From an uncultured Eubacteriales bacterium (GTDB lineage: Bacteria; Bacillota; Clostridia; Lachnospirales; Bianqueaceae): a DNA stretch of 11,582 nucleotides. Shown piece by piece: positions 1 through 5,983 of this stretch. The first letter of the stretch is position 1, and each line of letters begins with the position of its first letter. The stretch spans positions 1 through 11,582 of the forward strand of contig CACZPA010000067.1 of the NCBI GenBank assembly GCA_902782895.1, given 5' to 3'. A program made the position numbers and the translations under genes. A model generated the notes under the pieces. It had not been told where the DNA came from. It was given only the letters and a program-made list of their open reading frames with translations, and searched no databases.

Positions 1-1089
1 CTGAACGGGGACTCCAAGATGAGCAAATCCACGGGCAACGTAATCTATGCGGACGATCTTGTGCGCCATTTTGGCGTGGACGGCGTGAGATATTACTGCC
101 TGCGCGAGATGCCTTTCGCTTCGGACGGCAATATTACCTATGAAAGCATGATTTCCCGCTATAACGGAGACCTGGCTAATACACTCGGAAATCTGGTCAA
201 CCGGACAATAGCGATGAACAAGAAGTATTTTGACGGCGTAATTCAGCCCGCTGATACTGCTGAGCCGTTGGACGAGGAGCTTCGCGGACTTGCCACCGAG
301 ACCGTCGACAAAGTCGTAACCGCGATGGATACGCTGCATGTGGCTGATTCTCTGGAAGAGATCATGGCTCTTGCGCGCCGCAGCAATAAATATATTGACG
401 AGACGGCGCCGTGGGTTCTGGCAAAAGATGAGTCCGCGCGTCCGCGTCTTGGCACCGTGCTGTACAATCTCCTGGAATCCATCCGCATCATCGGAATCCT
501 GATCGCACCGTTCCTTCCGGAAACCGGCGAGAAGATCCTCGCGCAGCTGAATGTCCGGGAAGAAGCAAGAAGCCTTGACAGTGCGTATACTTTCGGCGGA
601 CTTGTTGTCGGAGATCACACCGGTGAGGCCACGCCGCTGTTTGCCCGCATTGACGAGAAGAAAAAGTTGGCGGAGATCGAGGCGGAAATAGCCGCGGCGA
701 ACAAAGCCGCAGAGAAGGAGGCCGCCAAGGCAGCTCCTGCCAAGGAAGAGAAAGCGGCTGTTCCGGAAATCACGATCGACGATTTTGCGAAGGTTCAACT
801 GAAGGTCGGACAGGTCATGGCCTGCGATCGGGTCGAAGGGGCCAAGAAGCTGCTTGTATCTCAGATCCGGATCGGAGAGGAAACCCGGCAGATCGTATCC
901 GGCATTGCACAGTGGTATACACCGGAGGAATTCATCGGCAAGAAGGTCGTAGTCGTAACGAACCTGAAGCCCGTTAAGCTGCGCGGAGTCCTCTCGGAAG
1001 GAATGATTCTCTGCGCTGAGGACGCGGCAGGCAACCTTGCCGTCGTCAGCCCGGAAAAGGATATACAGCCCGGCGGGGAGGTCCGCTGA
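1..1089 (+). CDS. metG: Methionyl-tRNA synthetase, C-terminal part (5' end outside window)
   Basis: Charges tRNA-Met with methionine in the cytosol, using ATP. The frame is open from base 1, so the ATG at 19 is internal and the catalytic N-terminal half lies upstream of the window. The KMSKS signature of class I synthetases, which stabilises the adenylate transition state, is complete at 16-30 and continues as KMSKSTGNV. The helical anticodon-binding domain follows, with the family-typical stretch NGDLANTLGNLVNRT around 166-210. A Lys/Ala/Glu-rich linker (about 646-767) leads into a C-terminal Trbp111/EMAP-like tRNA-binding domain (about 768-1086), which gives dimerisation and tRNA affinity in the long bacterial MetRS form. 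The TGA stop at 1087-1089 overlaps the tatD start, so translation is probably coupled. Identity is very secure; only the 5' boundary is missing. Confidence 0.97.
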   Translation: MNGDSKMSKSTGNVIYADDLVRHFGVDGVRYYCLREMPFASDGNITYESMISRYNGDLANTLGNLVNRTIAMNKKYFDGVIQPADTAEPLDEELRGLATETVDKVVTAMDTLHVADSLEEIMALARRSNKYIDETAPWVLAKDESARPRLGTVLYNLLESIRIIGILIAPFLPETGEKILAQLNVREEARSLDSAYTFGGLVVGDHTGEATPLFARIDEKKKLAEIEAEIAAANKAAEKEAAKAAPAKEEKAAVPEITIDDFAKVQLKVGQVMACDRVEGAKKLLVSQIRIGEETRQIVSGIAQWYTPEEFIGKKVVVVTNLKPVKLRGVLSEGMILCAEDAAGNLAVVSPEKDIQPGGEVR

Positions 1090-1868
1090 TGTATTTTGAT
1101 TCCCATGCACATTATGACGACGCGGCTTTTAATGCGGACAGAGAAGAAGTCCTGCAGAAAGTCTGCAACGCAGGAGTTGAGGGAATCGTGGATTGTGCTT
1201 CCGATATAAAGAGTTTGGAACGGATAACGGAACTGGCAGAGCGGCATAAGTATATTTATGCTGCTTTCGGATTCCATCCGGAGGATATCGGCGGGCTTGA
1301 TGAAGAAGCGGTCTCACTGCTTTATGATTACGCGGAGAGCTGTGCCAGGACGGTTGCGATTGGCGAGATCGGCCTGGATTATCATTATCCCGATAATCCT
1401 TCCAAAGAGATGCAGCAGGACTGGTTCATTGAACAGATCGAGGTTGCCAAGGATCTGGAGCTCCCGATCATTGTGCATAGCCGCGACGCCGCGAAGGATA
1501 CCTATGATATCCTGAAGGAATATGACGGAGCGCGCAACGGCGGCGTGATCCACAGCTATTCCGGTGCTCCGGAGCTGGCCAGGGAATATGTCAAACTGGG
1601 ATTCTATCTGGGGATCGGAGGCATGGTGACTTTCCAGAACGCTAAGAAAGTTGCCGCTACGGTCGCAGAAATCCCTCTGGAGCATCTGCTGCTCGAGACA
1701 GACTGCCCCTATCTGGCGCCGGCTCCCAACAGAGGGAAGCGCAACGATTCCTCCAATCTGCAGTACATTGCAGCGCGGATCGCGGAAATCAAGAGTATCA
1801 CACCGGAAGAAGTGGCAAGAGTTACAACGGAAAACGCCAGAAAGCTGTTCCGTCTGGAGGACGTCTGA
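1089..1868 (+). CDS. tatD: TatD-family metal-dependent hydrolase (DNase-like)
   Basis: 259 aa, the normal length for the TatD/YcfH branch of the amidohydrolase superfamily. Characterised members are cytosolic metal-dependent 3'-5' exonucleases or DNases; the substrate here cannot be read from sequence. All expected metal ligands are visible: HxH at residues 6-8 (DSHAH), Glu93 in GEIGLDY, His130 in VHSRDA, His155 in IHSYSG and Asp205 in LETDCPYLAP. The ATG at 1089 overlaps the metG stop as TGATG, and GGGGAGG at about 1075-1081 is a good ribosome binding site lying in the end of metG. The metG-tatD-rsmA order is common in Firmicutes and suggests a shared transcript, with tatD probably in nucleic-acid maintenance. 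Many genomes call this gene yabD or ycfH. Confidence 0.95.
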   Translation: MYFDSHAHYDDAAFNADREEVLQKVCNAGVEGIVDCASDIKSLERITELAERHKYIYAAFGFHPEDIGGLDEEAVSLLYDYAESCARTVAIGEIGLDYHYPDNPSKEMQQDWFIEQIEVAKDLELPIIVHSRDAAKDTYDILKEYDGARNGGVIHSYSGAPELAREYVKLGFYLGIGGMVTFQNAKKVAATVAEIPLEHLLLETDCPYLAPAPNRGKRNDSSNLQYIAARIAEIKSITPEEVARVTTENARKLFRLEDV

Positions 1869-1870
1869 TT

Positions 1871-2752
1871 ATGGAAGAAAGGATCGCTTCACCGGCAAAA
1901 ACCATCGAGATCCTGCAGAAAACAGGGTTCCGGTTTGCCAAAAAATACGGGCAGAATTTTCTGATCGATCTGCACGTTCTGGATAAGATTCTGAAAGCTG
2001 CCGGGATCGGTCCGGATTCTGTCTGTCTGGAGATCGGACCGGGGATCGGAGGACTGACGCAGGTTCTGGCAGAGAATGCCGCGCATGTTATCGCGGTGGA
2101 GATCGACGGACGACTGATTCCGATTCTACAGGAGAATCTGGCGGACTATCCGAATGTGCATCTGATCCAGGCCGATTTTCTGAAGCTGGATTTGAAGAAG
2201 ACACTGGAAGAGGACCATGTAATGGCGCCGCTGCATGTTATCGCGAATCTTCCGTATTATATTACGACACCGATCATCATGGAACTGTTTGAAAGCGGTA
2301 TCCCGCTGGCCAACATGACCGTGATGGTGCAGGAAGAGGTCGCGCAGCGGATGCAGGCCGGCCCGGGGACGAAGGACTACGGCGCGTTGAGCCTTGCTGT
2401 CCAGTATTACGCGGAAGCAGAGATCGTGGCATACGTGCCGCAGAACTGCTTTATGCCGAGACCCGGCGTGCGTTCAGCAGTGATCCGGCTGCGGGCGTAT
2501 CCGGAGAAGCCGGTCCAGGTAAAGGATGAGAAGTTTATGTTTGCGGTCATTAAAGCCGCATTTGGCCAGCGCCGCAAACAGCTGGTCAACAGCCTGTCCG
2601 GAGCAGAAGGCCTTGGGGTATCCAAAGAGAAAGCTGCGGAGGCATTGCAAAAGATGGGCCTCTCTCCGCAGATTCGCGGAGAGGCCTTAACATTGCAGCA
2701 ATTCGCTGAACTGGCGGATCTGCTGCTGCCGGAATGTGAACGGATGGATTGA
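1871..2752 (+). CDS. rsmA: 16S rRNA (adenine1518/1519-N6)-dimethyltransferase RsmA (KsgA)
   Basis: 293 aa, full length. Uses S-adenosylmethionine to dimethylate two adjacent adenines in the 3'-terminal hairpin of 16S rRNA, a late step in 30S assembly; in the KsgA family, loss gives kasugamycin resistance. Motifs: YGQNFLID at residues 26-33 (N-terminal signature), the SAM-binding glycine loop LEIGPGIGGLT at 53-63, the acidic ribose-binding Glu77 in VEID, and the catalytic NLPYY at 126-130 (NLPY motif IV). FGQRRKQLVNSL near the C-terminal domain is also typical. The ATG at 1871 lies 2 bp after the tatD stop, with GGAGG at about 1857-1861 as ribosome binding site. A terminator hairpin follows the TGA, so this is the last gene of the operon. 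Confidence 0.97.
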   Translation: MEERIASPAKTIEILQKTGFRFAKKYGQNFLIDLHVLDKILKAAGIGPDSVCLEIGPGIGGLTQVLAENAAHVIAVEIDGRLIPILQENLADYPNVHLIQADFLKLDLKKTLEEDHVMAPLHVIANLPYYITTPIIMELFESGIPLANMTVMVQEEVAQRMQAGPGTKDYGALSLAVQYYAEAEIVAYVPQNCFMPRPGVRSAVIRLRAYPEKPVQVKDEKFMFAVIKAAFGQRRKQLVNSLSGAEGLGVSKEKAAEALQKMGLSPQIRGEALTLQQFAELADLLLPECERMD

Positions 2753-2763
2753 ACAGAAGCTAC

Positions 2764-2793
2764 AGGACCGCGGGATCAGCTGCGGCCCTTTTT
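2764..2793 (+). terminator. Rho-independent terminator of the metG-tatD-rsmA operon
   Basis: The stem pairs AGGACCGC (2764-2771) with GCGGCCCT (2782-2789), with one A-C mismatch and a 10-nt loop. The T run is 2789-2793. It starts 11 bp after the rsmA stop. Its 3' arm lies inside the last codons of the convergent vWA gene, whose stop is at 2776-2778, so the two transcription units overlap here. Confidence 0.75.
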
Positions 2794-3471
2794 CGTTCTG
2801 CCAAACAGCGATCCCTTCTTATTATCTGAGGAACGTTTCTGATAATCCTTCTGGATCGGCGCGGACCAATCCGCGTTGATATGACCGGTTGTCCGCATCG
2901 AAGAGACAGACTTGGACAATACCTCATAATTCAGAACTGTCCCCGCCTTATCGTTCAGATAATCCACGGAACGATCCTTGCGGATACCGATGGACTGGGC
3001 TGTTTCGACAGCGTCTATATTGGCACCGAGGAAAAGGAACTCCCAACCTTCCTCCGTCCGGCTGCTGATCATCTTCTTTACAGTATCCGAAGAATACTGA
3101 TGGCTCGCGTTCTCCATACCGTCTGTAATAATAATGAACAGCGTGTGGGCGGGTACATCCTCCGGACGGATATATTTATGGATATTGCCGATGTGATGGA
3201 TCGCGCCGCCGATGGCATCGATGAGAGCCGTGCTGCCATAAGGGGTATAATCCTTCTTTGTCATGGCCGGAACTGTCCCGATGGGAATCCTGTCATGAAG
3301 GACATGAGAATCCGAATCGAACAGCACAGTAGAAACAAAGGCCTCGCCCTTCTCATCGCGCTGTTTCTCCAGCATGGAATTGAAGCCGCCGATCGTATCG
3401 TCCGCGAGGGGAGACATAGAACCGCTCTTGTCAAGAATGAAAACCAGCTCCGTTAAAGAATCTTTCATCAT
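2776..3471 (-). CDS. Cytosolic von Willebrand factor A (vWA) domain protein
   Basis: 231 aa, almost entirely one vWA domain. The metal-ion-dependent adhesion site (MIDAS) is complete: DxSxS as DKSGS (Asp14, Ser16, Ser18), Thr81 in YGSTALIDA, and Asp117 in ITDGMEN. There is no signal peptide or membrane segment, so it should act in the cytoplasm, probably as a Mg-dependent protein-interaction module. A basic, Ser-rich tail (about residues 207-231) ends the protein. I do not know its partner. Two consecutive ATGs (3469-3471 and 3466-3468) follow AAGGAGG at 3477-3483, with spacers of 5 and 8 nt; the second has the more usual spacing, so the true start could be 1 codon later. The ribosome binding site lies inside a large inverted repeat (3472-3517). 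The gene converges on rsmA and lies downstream of the macro-domain gene on the same strand. Confidence 0.9.
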   Translation of the reverse strand: MMKDSLTELVFILDKSGSMSPLADDTIGGFNSMLEKQRDEKGEAFVSTVLFDSDSHVLHDRIPIGTVPAMTKKDYTPYGSTALIDAIGGAIHHIGNIHKYIRPEDVPAHTLFIIITDGMENASHQYSSDTVKKMISSRTEEGWEFLFLGANIDAVETAQSIGIRKDRSVDYLNDKAGTVLNYEVLSKSVSSMRTTGHINADWSAPIQKDYQKRSSDNKKGSLFGRTKKGRS

Positions 3472-3517
3472 AAAAACCTCCTTAAATCATTTGATGATAT
3501 GATTATAGGAGGTTTTT
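3472..3517 (-). promoter_or_regulatory. Long inverted repeat sequestering the vWA ribosome binding site; overlaps a TATAAT box
   Basis: Two 19-nt arms, 3472-3490 and 3499-3517, match at 17 positions and enclose an 8-nt loop. In the minus-strand RNA the 3' arm carries AAGGAGG and a U5 run and ends at the base before the ATG. The 5' arm carries the complementary CCTCCT. Folding would therefore block ribosome access, or act as an intrinsic terminator in front of the gene. However, TATAAT on the minus strand (3507 down to 3502) could be the -10 box, with no clear -35; the transcript would then begin in the loop and the repeat would act as a DNA operator instead. The repeat is seen directly; its mode of action is inference. 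Confidence 0.6.
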
Positions 3518-3528
3518 GTTTTTAAAAG

Positions 3529-3551
3529 GTCGCTTAAAAAGCGACATTTTT
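3529..3551 (-). terminator. Probable (bidirectional-looking) terminator between the macro-domain and vWA genes
   Basis: A perfect 7-bp stem, GTCGCTT (3529-3535) with AAGCGAC (3539-3545), has a 3-nt loop. Read on the minus strand it is followed by CTTTT (3528-3524); on the plus strand it is followed by ATTTTT (3546-3551). It lies about 100 nt downstream of the macro-domain stop, so its likely job is to end the aldolase-macro transcript. No plus-strand gene lies just upstream that would need it. Confidence 0.55.
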
Positions 3552-3589
3552 ATCTTTGTGATGTGATATGATATCGGTGCGTCAGACAA

Positions 3590-3631
3590 CCGAAGCCGGC
3601 ACTAAGCGGCAGATCGGCTTCGGGCTGCCGC
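3590..3631 (-). repeat. Two overlapping, mutually exclusive inverted repeats after the macro-domain gene
   Basis: Stem A pairs CCGAAGCCG (3590-3598) with CGGCTTCGG (3615-3623), a perfect 9-bp match. Stem B pairs GCGGCAG (3606-3612) with CTGCCGC (3625-3631), a perfect 7-bp match. They interlock, so both cannot form as simple hairpins at once, although an H-type pseudoknot is geometrically conceivable. They begin about 18 nt past the macro-domain stop in the minus-strand RNA. There is no T run next to either, so they may be 3'-end structure or part of a leader for the vWA gene. Confidence 0.5.
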
Positions 3632-3648
3632 AGCAGAATCCCGGACAT

Positions 3649-4755
3649 TCAGAAGCCCAGCAGAGGCTGATCATAGTGGAAGAGGGCCTCGTTGATGGTG
3701 TCGATATTGTAACAATGGAGGTCCAGATAGTATTCGATGATAATGTCCGCCTTGCTGGAGGGGGAGAGCGTAAATCCGGCTTTTTTCAGAAGAGACTGGA
3801 TCTCCGGAAGAGGCAGCTCAAGCGCGACCGCAAGAGCCACGGCAGTTGTCTTTTTCGGATGATACAGAGGATTGCTGCGGATTTTGGAGAAAAGCTTACG
3901 GTCTATATTTGCCTTCCTGTATACATCGGAATCTTTCAGACCGCGTTCATCGATCAGCCGCAGGAGAGCCTGACCAAAGGATTCGTCCGTCTTTGCCAAC
4001 AGCTGGTCGAGATTCGCAGCCGGTTCCTGGGCGGCATACATGATGCTGTCCGCATCCGCGTCCGTTTTAGGCTTCTTTTTCTTGACAGTGTGACGGCGGA
4101 AGATACTGGAGGACTCGTCAGAAGGTTTTGCCGAGGCGGCCGGCGCGGCTCCGAAAGCGGGACTTTCATCCGCTACATGCATGCCGGAGAGAGGCGCGGA
4201 GTAGTTTTCGGAGAGTATATTGGATTCCAGTACAAGCGTTCTCCAGCGCAAATATTCGTCCAGACGGGGATCCGGAGCAACAGCGGACCGATCATAGAGG
4301 ACAAGATATACGAGAAGATCCTCTTCTTCCAACTGATCCAGATAACCACGGATGGCACGGACGGCAATATCAAGCGCCTGTGAACGGGGATAGCCATAGA
4401 CACCGGAGGATATCAGCGGGAAAGCAATGCTCTGCAGATGATGTTCTGTGGCCAGTTCAAGGGCGCGGGTATAAGCAGAATGAAGCAGCTCTGCCTCATG
4501 ATGTGAGCCGTCATACCAGATGGGACCGACGGCGTGAATTACATAGGGAGACAGACGGAATCCCGGTGTAATAACAGCGGAACCGGTATCGCAATGCCCG
4601 ATTGCCTGACAGGCAGCTTCCATCCGATTCGCACCGGCAGCTTCGAAAATCGCGCCACAGACGCCGCCTCCTTTGAGCAGGTCAGAGTTAGCTGCGTTTA
4701 CGATAGCGTCGGTCTTCATATTAATAATATTATCCTGAACGATCTGAAATGGCAT
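3649..4755 (-). CDS. Macro-domain protein with C-terminal XRE-like helical domain
   Basis: 368 aa from the chosen start. Residues 1 to about 175 form a macro domain, the fold that binds ADP-ribose and related nucleotides. Visible motifs are the early DNIINMKTDAIVNAAN (Asn20 and Asn23), the glycine loop GGGVCGAIF (29-37) and the phosphate loop ISSGVYGYP (115-123). In YmdB/MacroD hydrolases the glycine loop normally reads VDGAIH; here Cys33 replaces the catalytic Asp, so this may be a reader or use another mechanism. A Ser/Ala-rich linker leads to a second conserved domain (about 249-368), all-helical and with helix-turn-helix character around NIDRKLFSKI, ending DQPLLGF. The ATG at 4753-4755 follows AAAGGAGG (4761-4768); an upstream in-frame ATG at 4818 lacks such a site and would overlap the aldolase gene. 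It lies 28 bp after the aldolase, probably in one operon. Confidence 0.88.
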   Translation of the reverse strand: MPFQIVQDNIINMKTDAIVNAANSDLLKGGGVCGAIFEAAGANRMEAACQAIGHCDTGSAVITPGFRLSPYVIHAVGPIWYDGSHHEAELLHSAYTRALELATEHHLQSIAFPLISSGVYGYPRSQALDIAVRAIRGYLDQLEEEDLLVYLVLYDRSAVAPDPRLDEYLRWRTLVLESNILSENYSAPLSGMHVADESPAFGAAPAASAKPSDESSSIFRRHTVKKKKPKTDADADSIMYAAQEPAANLDQLLAKTDESFGQALLRLIDERGLKDSDVYRKANIDRKLFSKIRSNPLYHPKKTTAVALAVALELPLPEIQSLLKKAGFTLSPSSKADIIIEYYLDLHCYNIDTINEALFHYDQPLLGF

Positions 4756-4783
4756 GGGCCCCTCCTTTATGACAGAATCTGGT

Positions 4784-5713
4784 TTACAGTGCGATTCCCA
4801 GCCGGGCGGCGATCGCATCGGACAGCTCCTTCAGCTGCCGTACTTCACTGCGGTTTGTTTCGTCCAGATCAGACGCAGGCCGGGTCCGCGTACACAGAGA
4901 AGCAAAGTTGCCGATCAGCTGCTGGTGATATTTTGCGTTTACGGGATAAGATTTATGTTCAATGAAAGAAGCAATGGTAAGAAAATCACTGACAAGGGCA
5001 GACTGTTCCGGACTGGAAGCATAATTGCGGCACAGCCAGACATACAGCTCCGGATGGAAATTGGCCATGACACCGGAATAGCCTGCGGCACCGTGCTGCA
5101 GAGAATCCAGCAGCGTAGCCGTGTTCGCGTTGTACAGCTTCAAGGGAGTGCCCTGGATTGCCAGCAGCTTTTCGCGGATCATAGCGGCGTCACAGCAGGT
5201 ATCCTTCATCAGATAGAAACGGCCTGTCGCGGCGGCGCGGGCCAGCAGCGCAGGCGAAAGCACGCGTTTATAAGGATAAGGACACTCATAGAAGCCAAGC
5301 GGGATGGATGGGTCCAGACGGTCCAGCAGCTTCTGCAGATTGGAGAACCAGACCTCATCGCTCTCATCCTGGGCCGCGAAACGGTTCGTGATCAGGATGA
5401 CGGCAGAAGGACCGCACGCGGCTATGGCATTCACTTCACGAACCTGCTCTTCCAGCTGATCCGAGACCTGACCGCTTGCGATTACAGGCACACGGCCGTC
5501 AGCGGCCCGTACCACGGCTTCTGTTATATGGACCCGCTCTTCCAGATTCAGGAAAAACATTTCGCTCGACTGGCAGACGGCAAAAAGTCCATCGACACCG
5601 CGCCGGATATACCAGTCCACAAGCTTCTGGAGAGAAACATCGTCGATTCGGTTATCCTCCGTAAAAGGAGTGAGCATGACCGGCCATACGCCGGAAGGAA
5701 AATGATTTGTCAT
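4784..5713 (-). CDS. DapA-superfamily aldolase/lyase (dihydrodipicolinate synthase family, substrate unknown)
   Basis: 309 aa from the chosen ATG, a normal length for this TIM-barrel family, whose members form or split C-C bonds of pyruvate adducts through a lysine Schiff base. The catalytic Lys170 is in YLMKDTCCD and the proton-relay Tyr142 in GFYECPYPYKR. Two signatures differ from true DapA: the GTTGE loop reads CQSSE (47-51), and the Arg expected in YNVPSR is absent after YECP. I therefore do not call it lysine biosynthesis; a sugar-acid or sialic-acid-type aldolase is as likely. The ATG at 5711-5713 has AAAGGG at 5722-5727 with 8-nt spacing. An in-frame ATG at 5755 lies inside the tRNA gene and is rejected. 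It follows tRNA-Arg by 37 bp and precedes the macro-domain gene by 28 bp. Confidence 0.88.
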   Translation of the reverse strand: MTNHFPSGVWPVMLTPFTEDNRIDDVSLQKLVDWYIRRGVDGLFAVCQSSEMFFLNLEERVHITEAVVRAADGRVPVIASGQVSDQLEEQVREVNAIAACGPSAVILITNRFAAQDESDEVWFSNLQKLLDRLDPSIPLGFYECPYPYKRVLSPALLARAAATGRFYLMKDTCCDAAMIREKLLAIQGTPLKLYNANTATLLDSLQHGAAGYSGVMANFHPELYVWLCRNYASSPEQSALVSDFLTIASFIEHKSYPVNAKYHQQLIGNFASLCTRTRPASDLDETNRSEVRQLKELSDAIAARLGIAL

Positions 5714-5750
5714 GATAAGAACCCTTTCTTTGATATATAATAATAAAAAA

Positions 5751-5823
5751 TGCACCTGAAAGGAATTGAACCCTCGACGCGCGGCTCCGGAAGCCGCCGC
5801 TCTATCCGCTGAGCTACAGGTGC
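5751..5823 (-). tRNA. tRNA-Arg (anticodon CCG)
   Basis: A complete cloverleaf can be drawn on the minus strand. The acceptor stem is GCACCTG with CAGGTGC (7 perfect pairs), the D arm is GCTC-AGCGGATA-GAGC, and the anticodon arm is GCGGC-TTCCGGA-GCCGC. The variable loop is 5 nt and the T arm GAGGG-TTCAATT-CCTTT (two G-T pairs). Anticodon CCG reads the Arg codon CGG. The discriminator base is A at 5751. CCA is not encoded, so it must be added enzymatically. A T6 run follows the 3' end directly and may help termination; read-through into the aldolase gene 37 bp on is possible. Confidence 0.96.
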
Positions 5824-5838
5824 TTAAATGACGTATAT

Positions 5839-5867
5839 AGTATAGTCTATTTTCCGCTATTTTTCAA
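5839..5867 (-). promoter_or_regulatory. Sigma-70/SigA-type promoter of tRNA-Arg
   Basis: On the minus strand TTGAAA (5867-5862) and TATACT (5844-5839) are separated by exactly 17 bp. Start of transcription would fall near 5832, about 8 bp before the mature tRNA 5' end. It stands back to back with the symporter promoter at 5912-5940. Confidence 0.8.
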
Positions 5868-5911
5868 GTCTTAAAATAAATATTTTGGGAGAGTTGCGTT
5901 GGGGACAGAAC

Positions 5912-5940
5912 TTGACAAAAGAACTATAAAAATGCATAAT
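5912..5940 (+). promoter_or_regulatory. Sigma-70/SigA-type promoter of the symporter gene
   Basis: A perfect -35 TTGACA (5912-5917), a 17-bp spacer and a -10 CATAAT (5935-5940, 5 of 6 consensus). Predicted start is near 5947, giving a leader of about 37 nt that contains only the ribosome binding site GGAGGAG (5972-5978). The short leader leaves no room for a riboswitch. Confidence 0.8.
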
Positions 5941-5983
5941 AAATAACAGTTACAGGAATCGAACATAAAATGGAGGAGCCGGG

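Noticed and set aside
4756..4818. Upstream in-frame ATG extending the macro-domain protein by 21 residues
   Set aside because: The extension overlaps the aldolase gene, lacks a ribosome binding site and does not resemble macro domains, whereas ATG 4755 has AAAGGAGG at good spacing.
5714..5755. Upstream in-frame ATG extending the aldolase by 14 residues
   Set aside because: It begins inside the tRNA-Arg gene; the ATG at 5713 has a ribosome binding site and matches the family N-terminus.
5751..5823. tRNA-Arg as an integration (att) site
   Set aside because: No integrase and no second copy of the tRNA 3' end can be seen in the window, so an island boundary is only a possibility.
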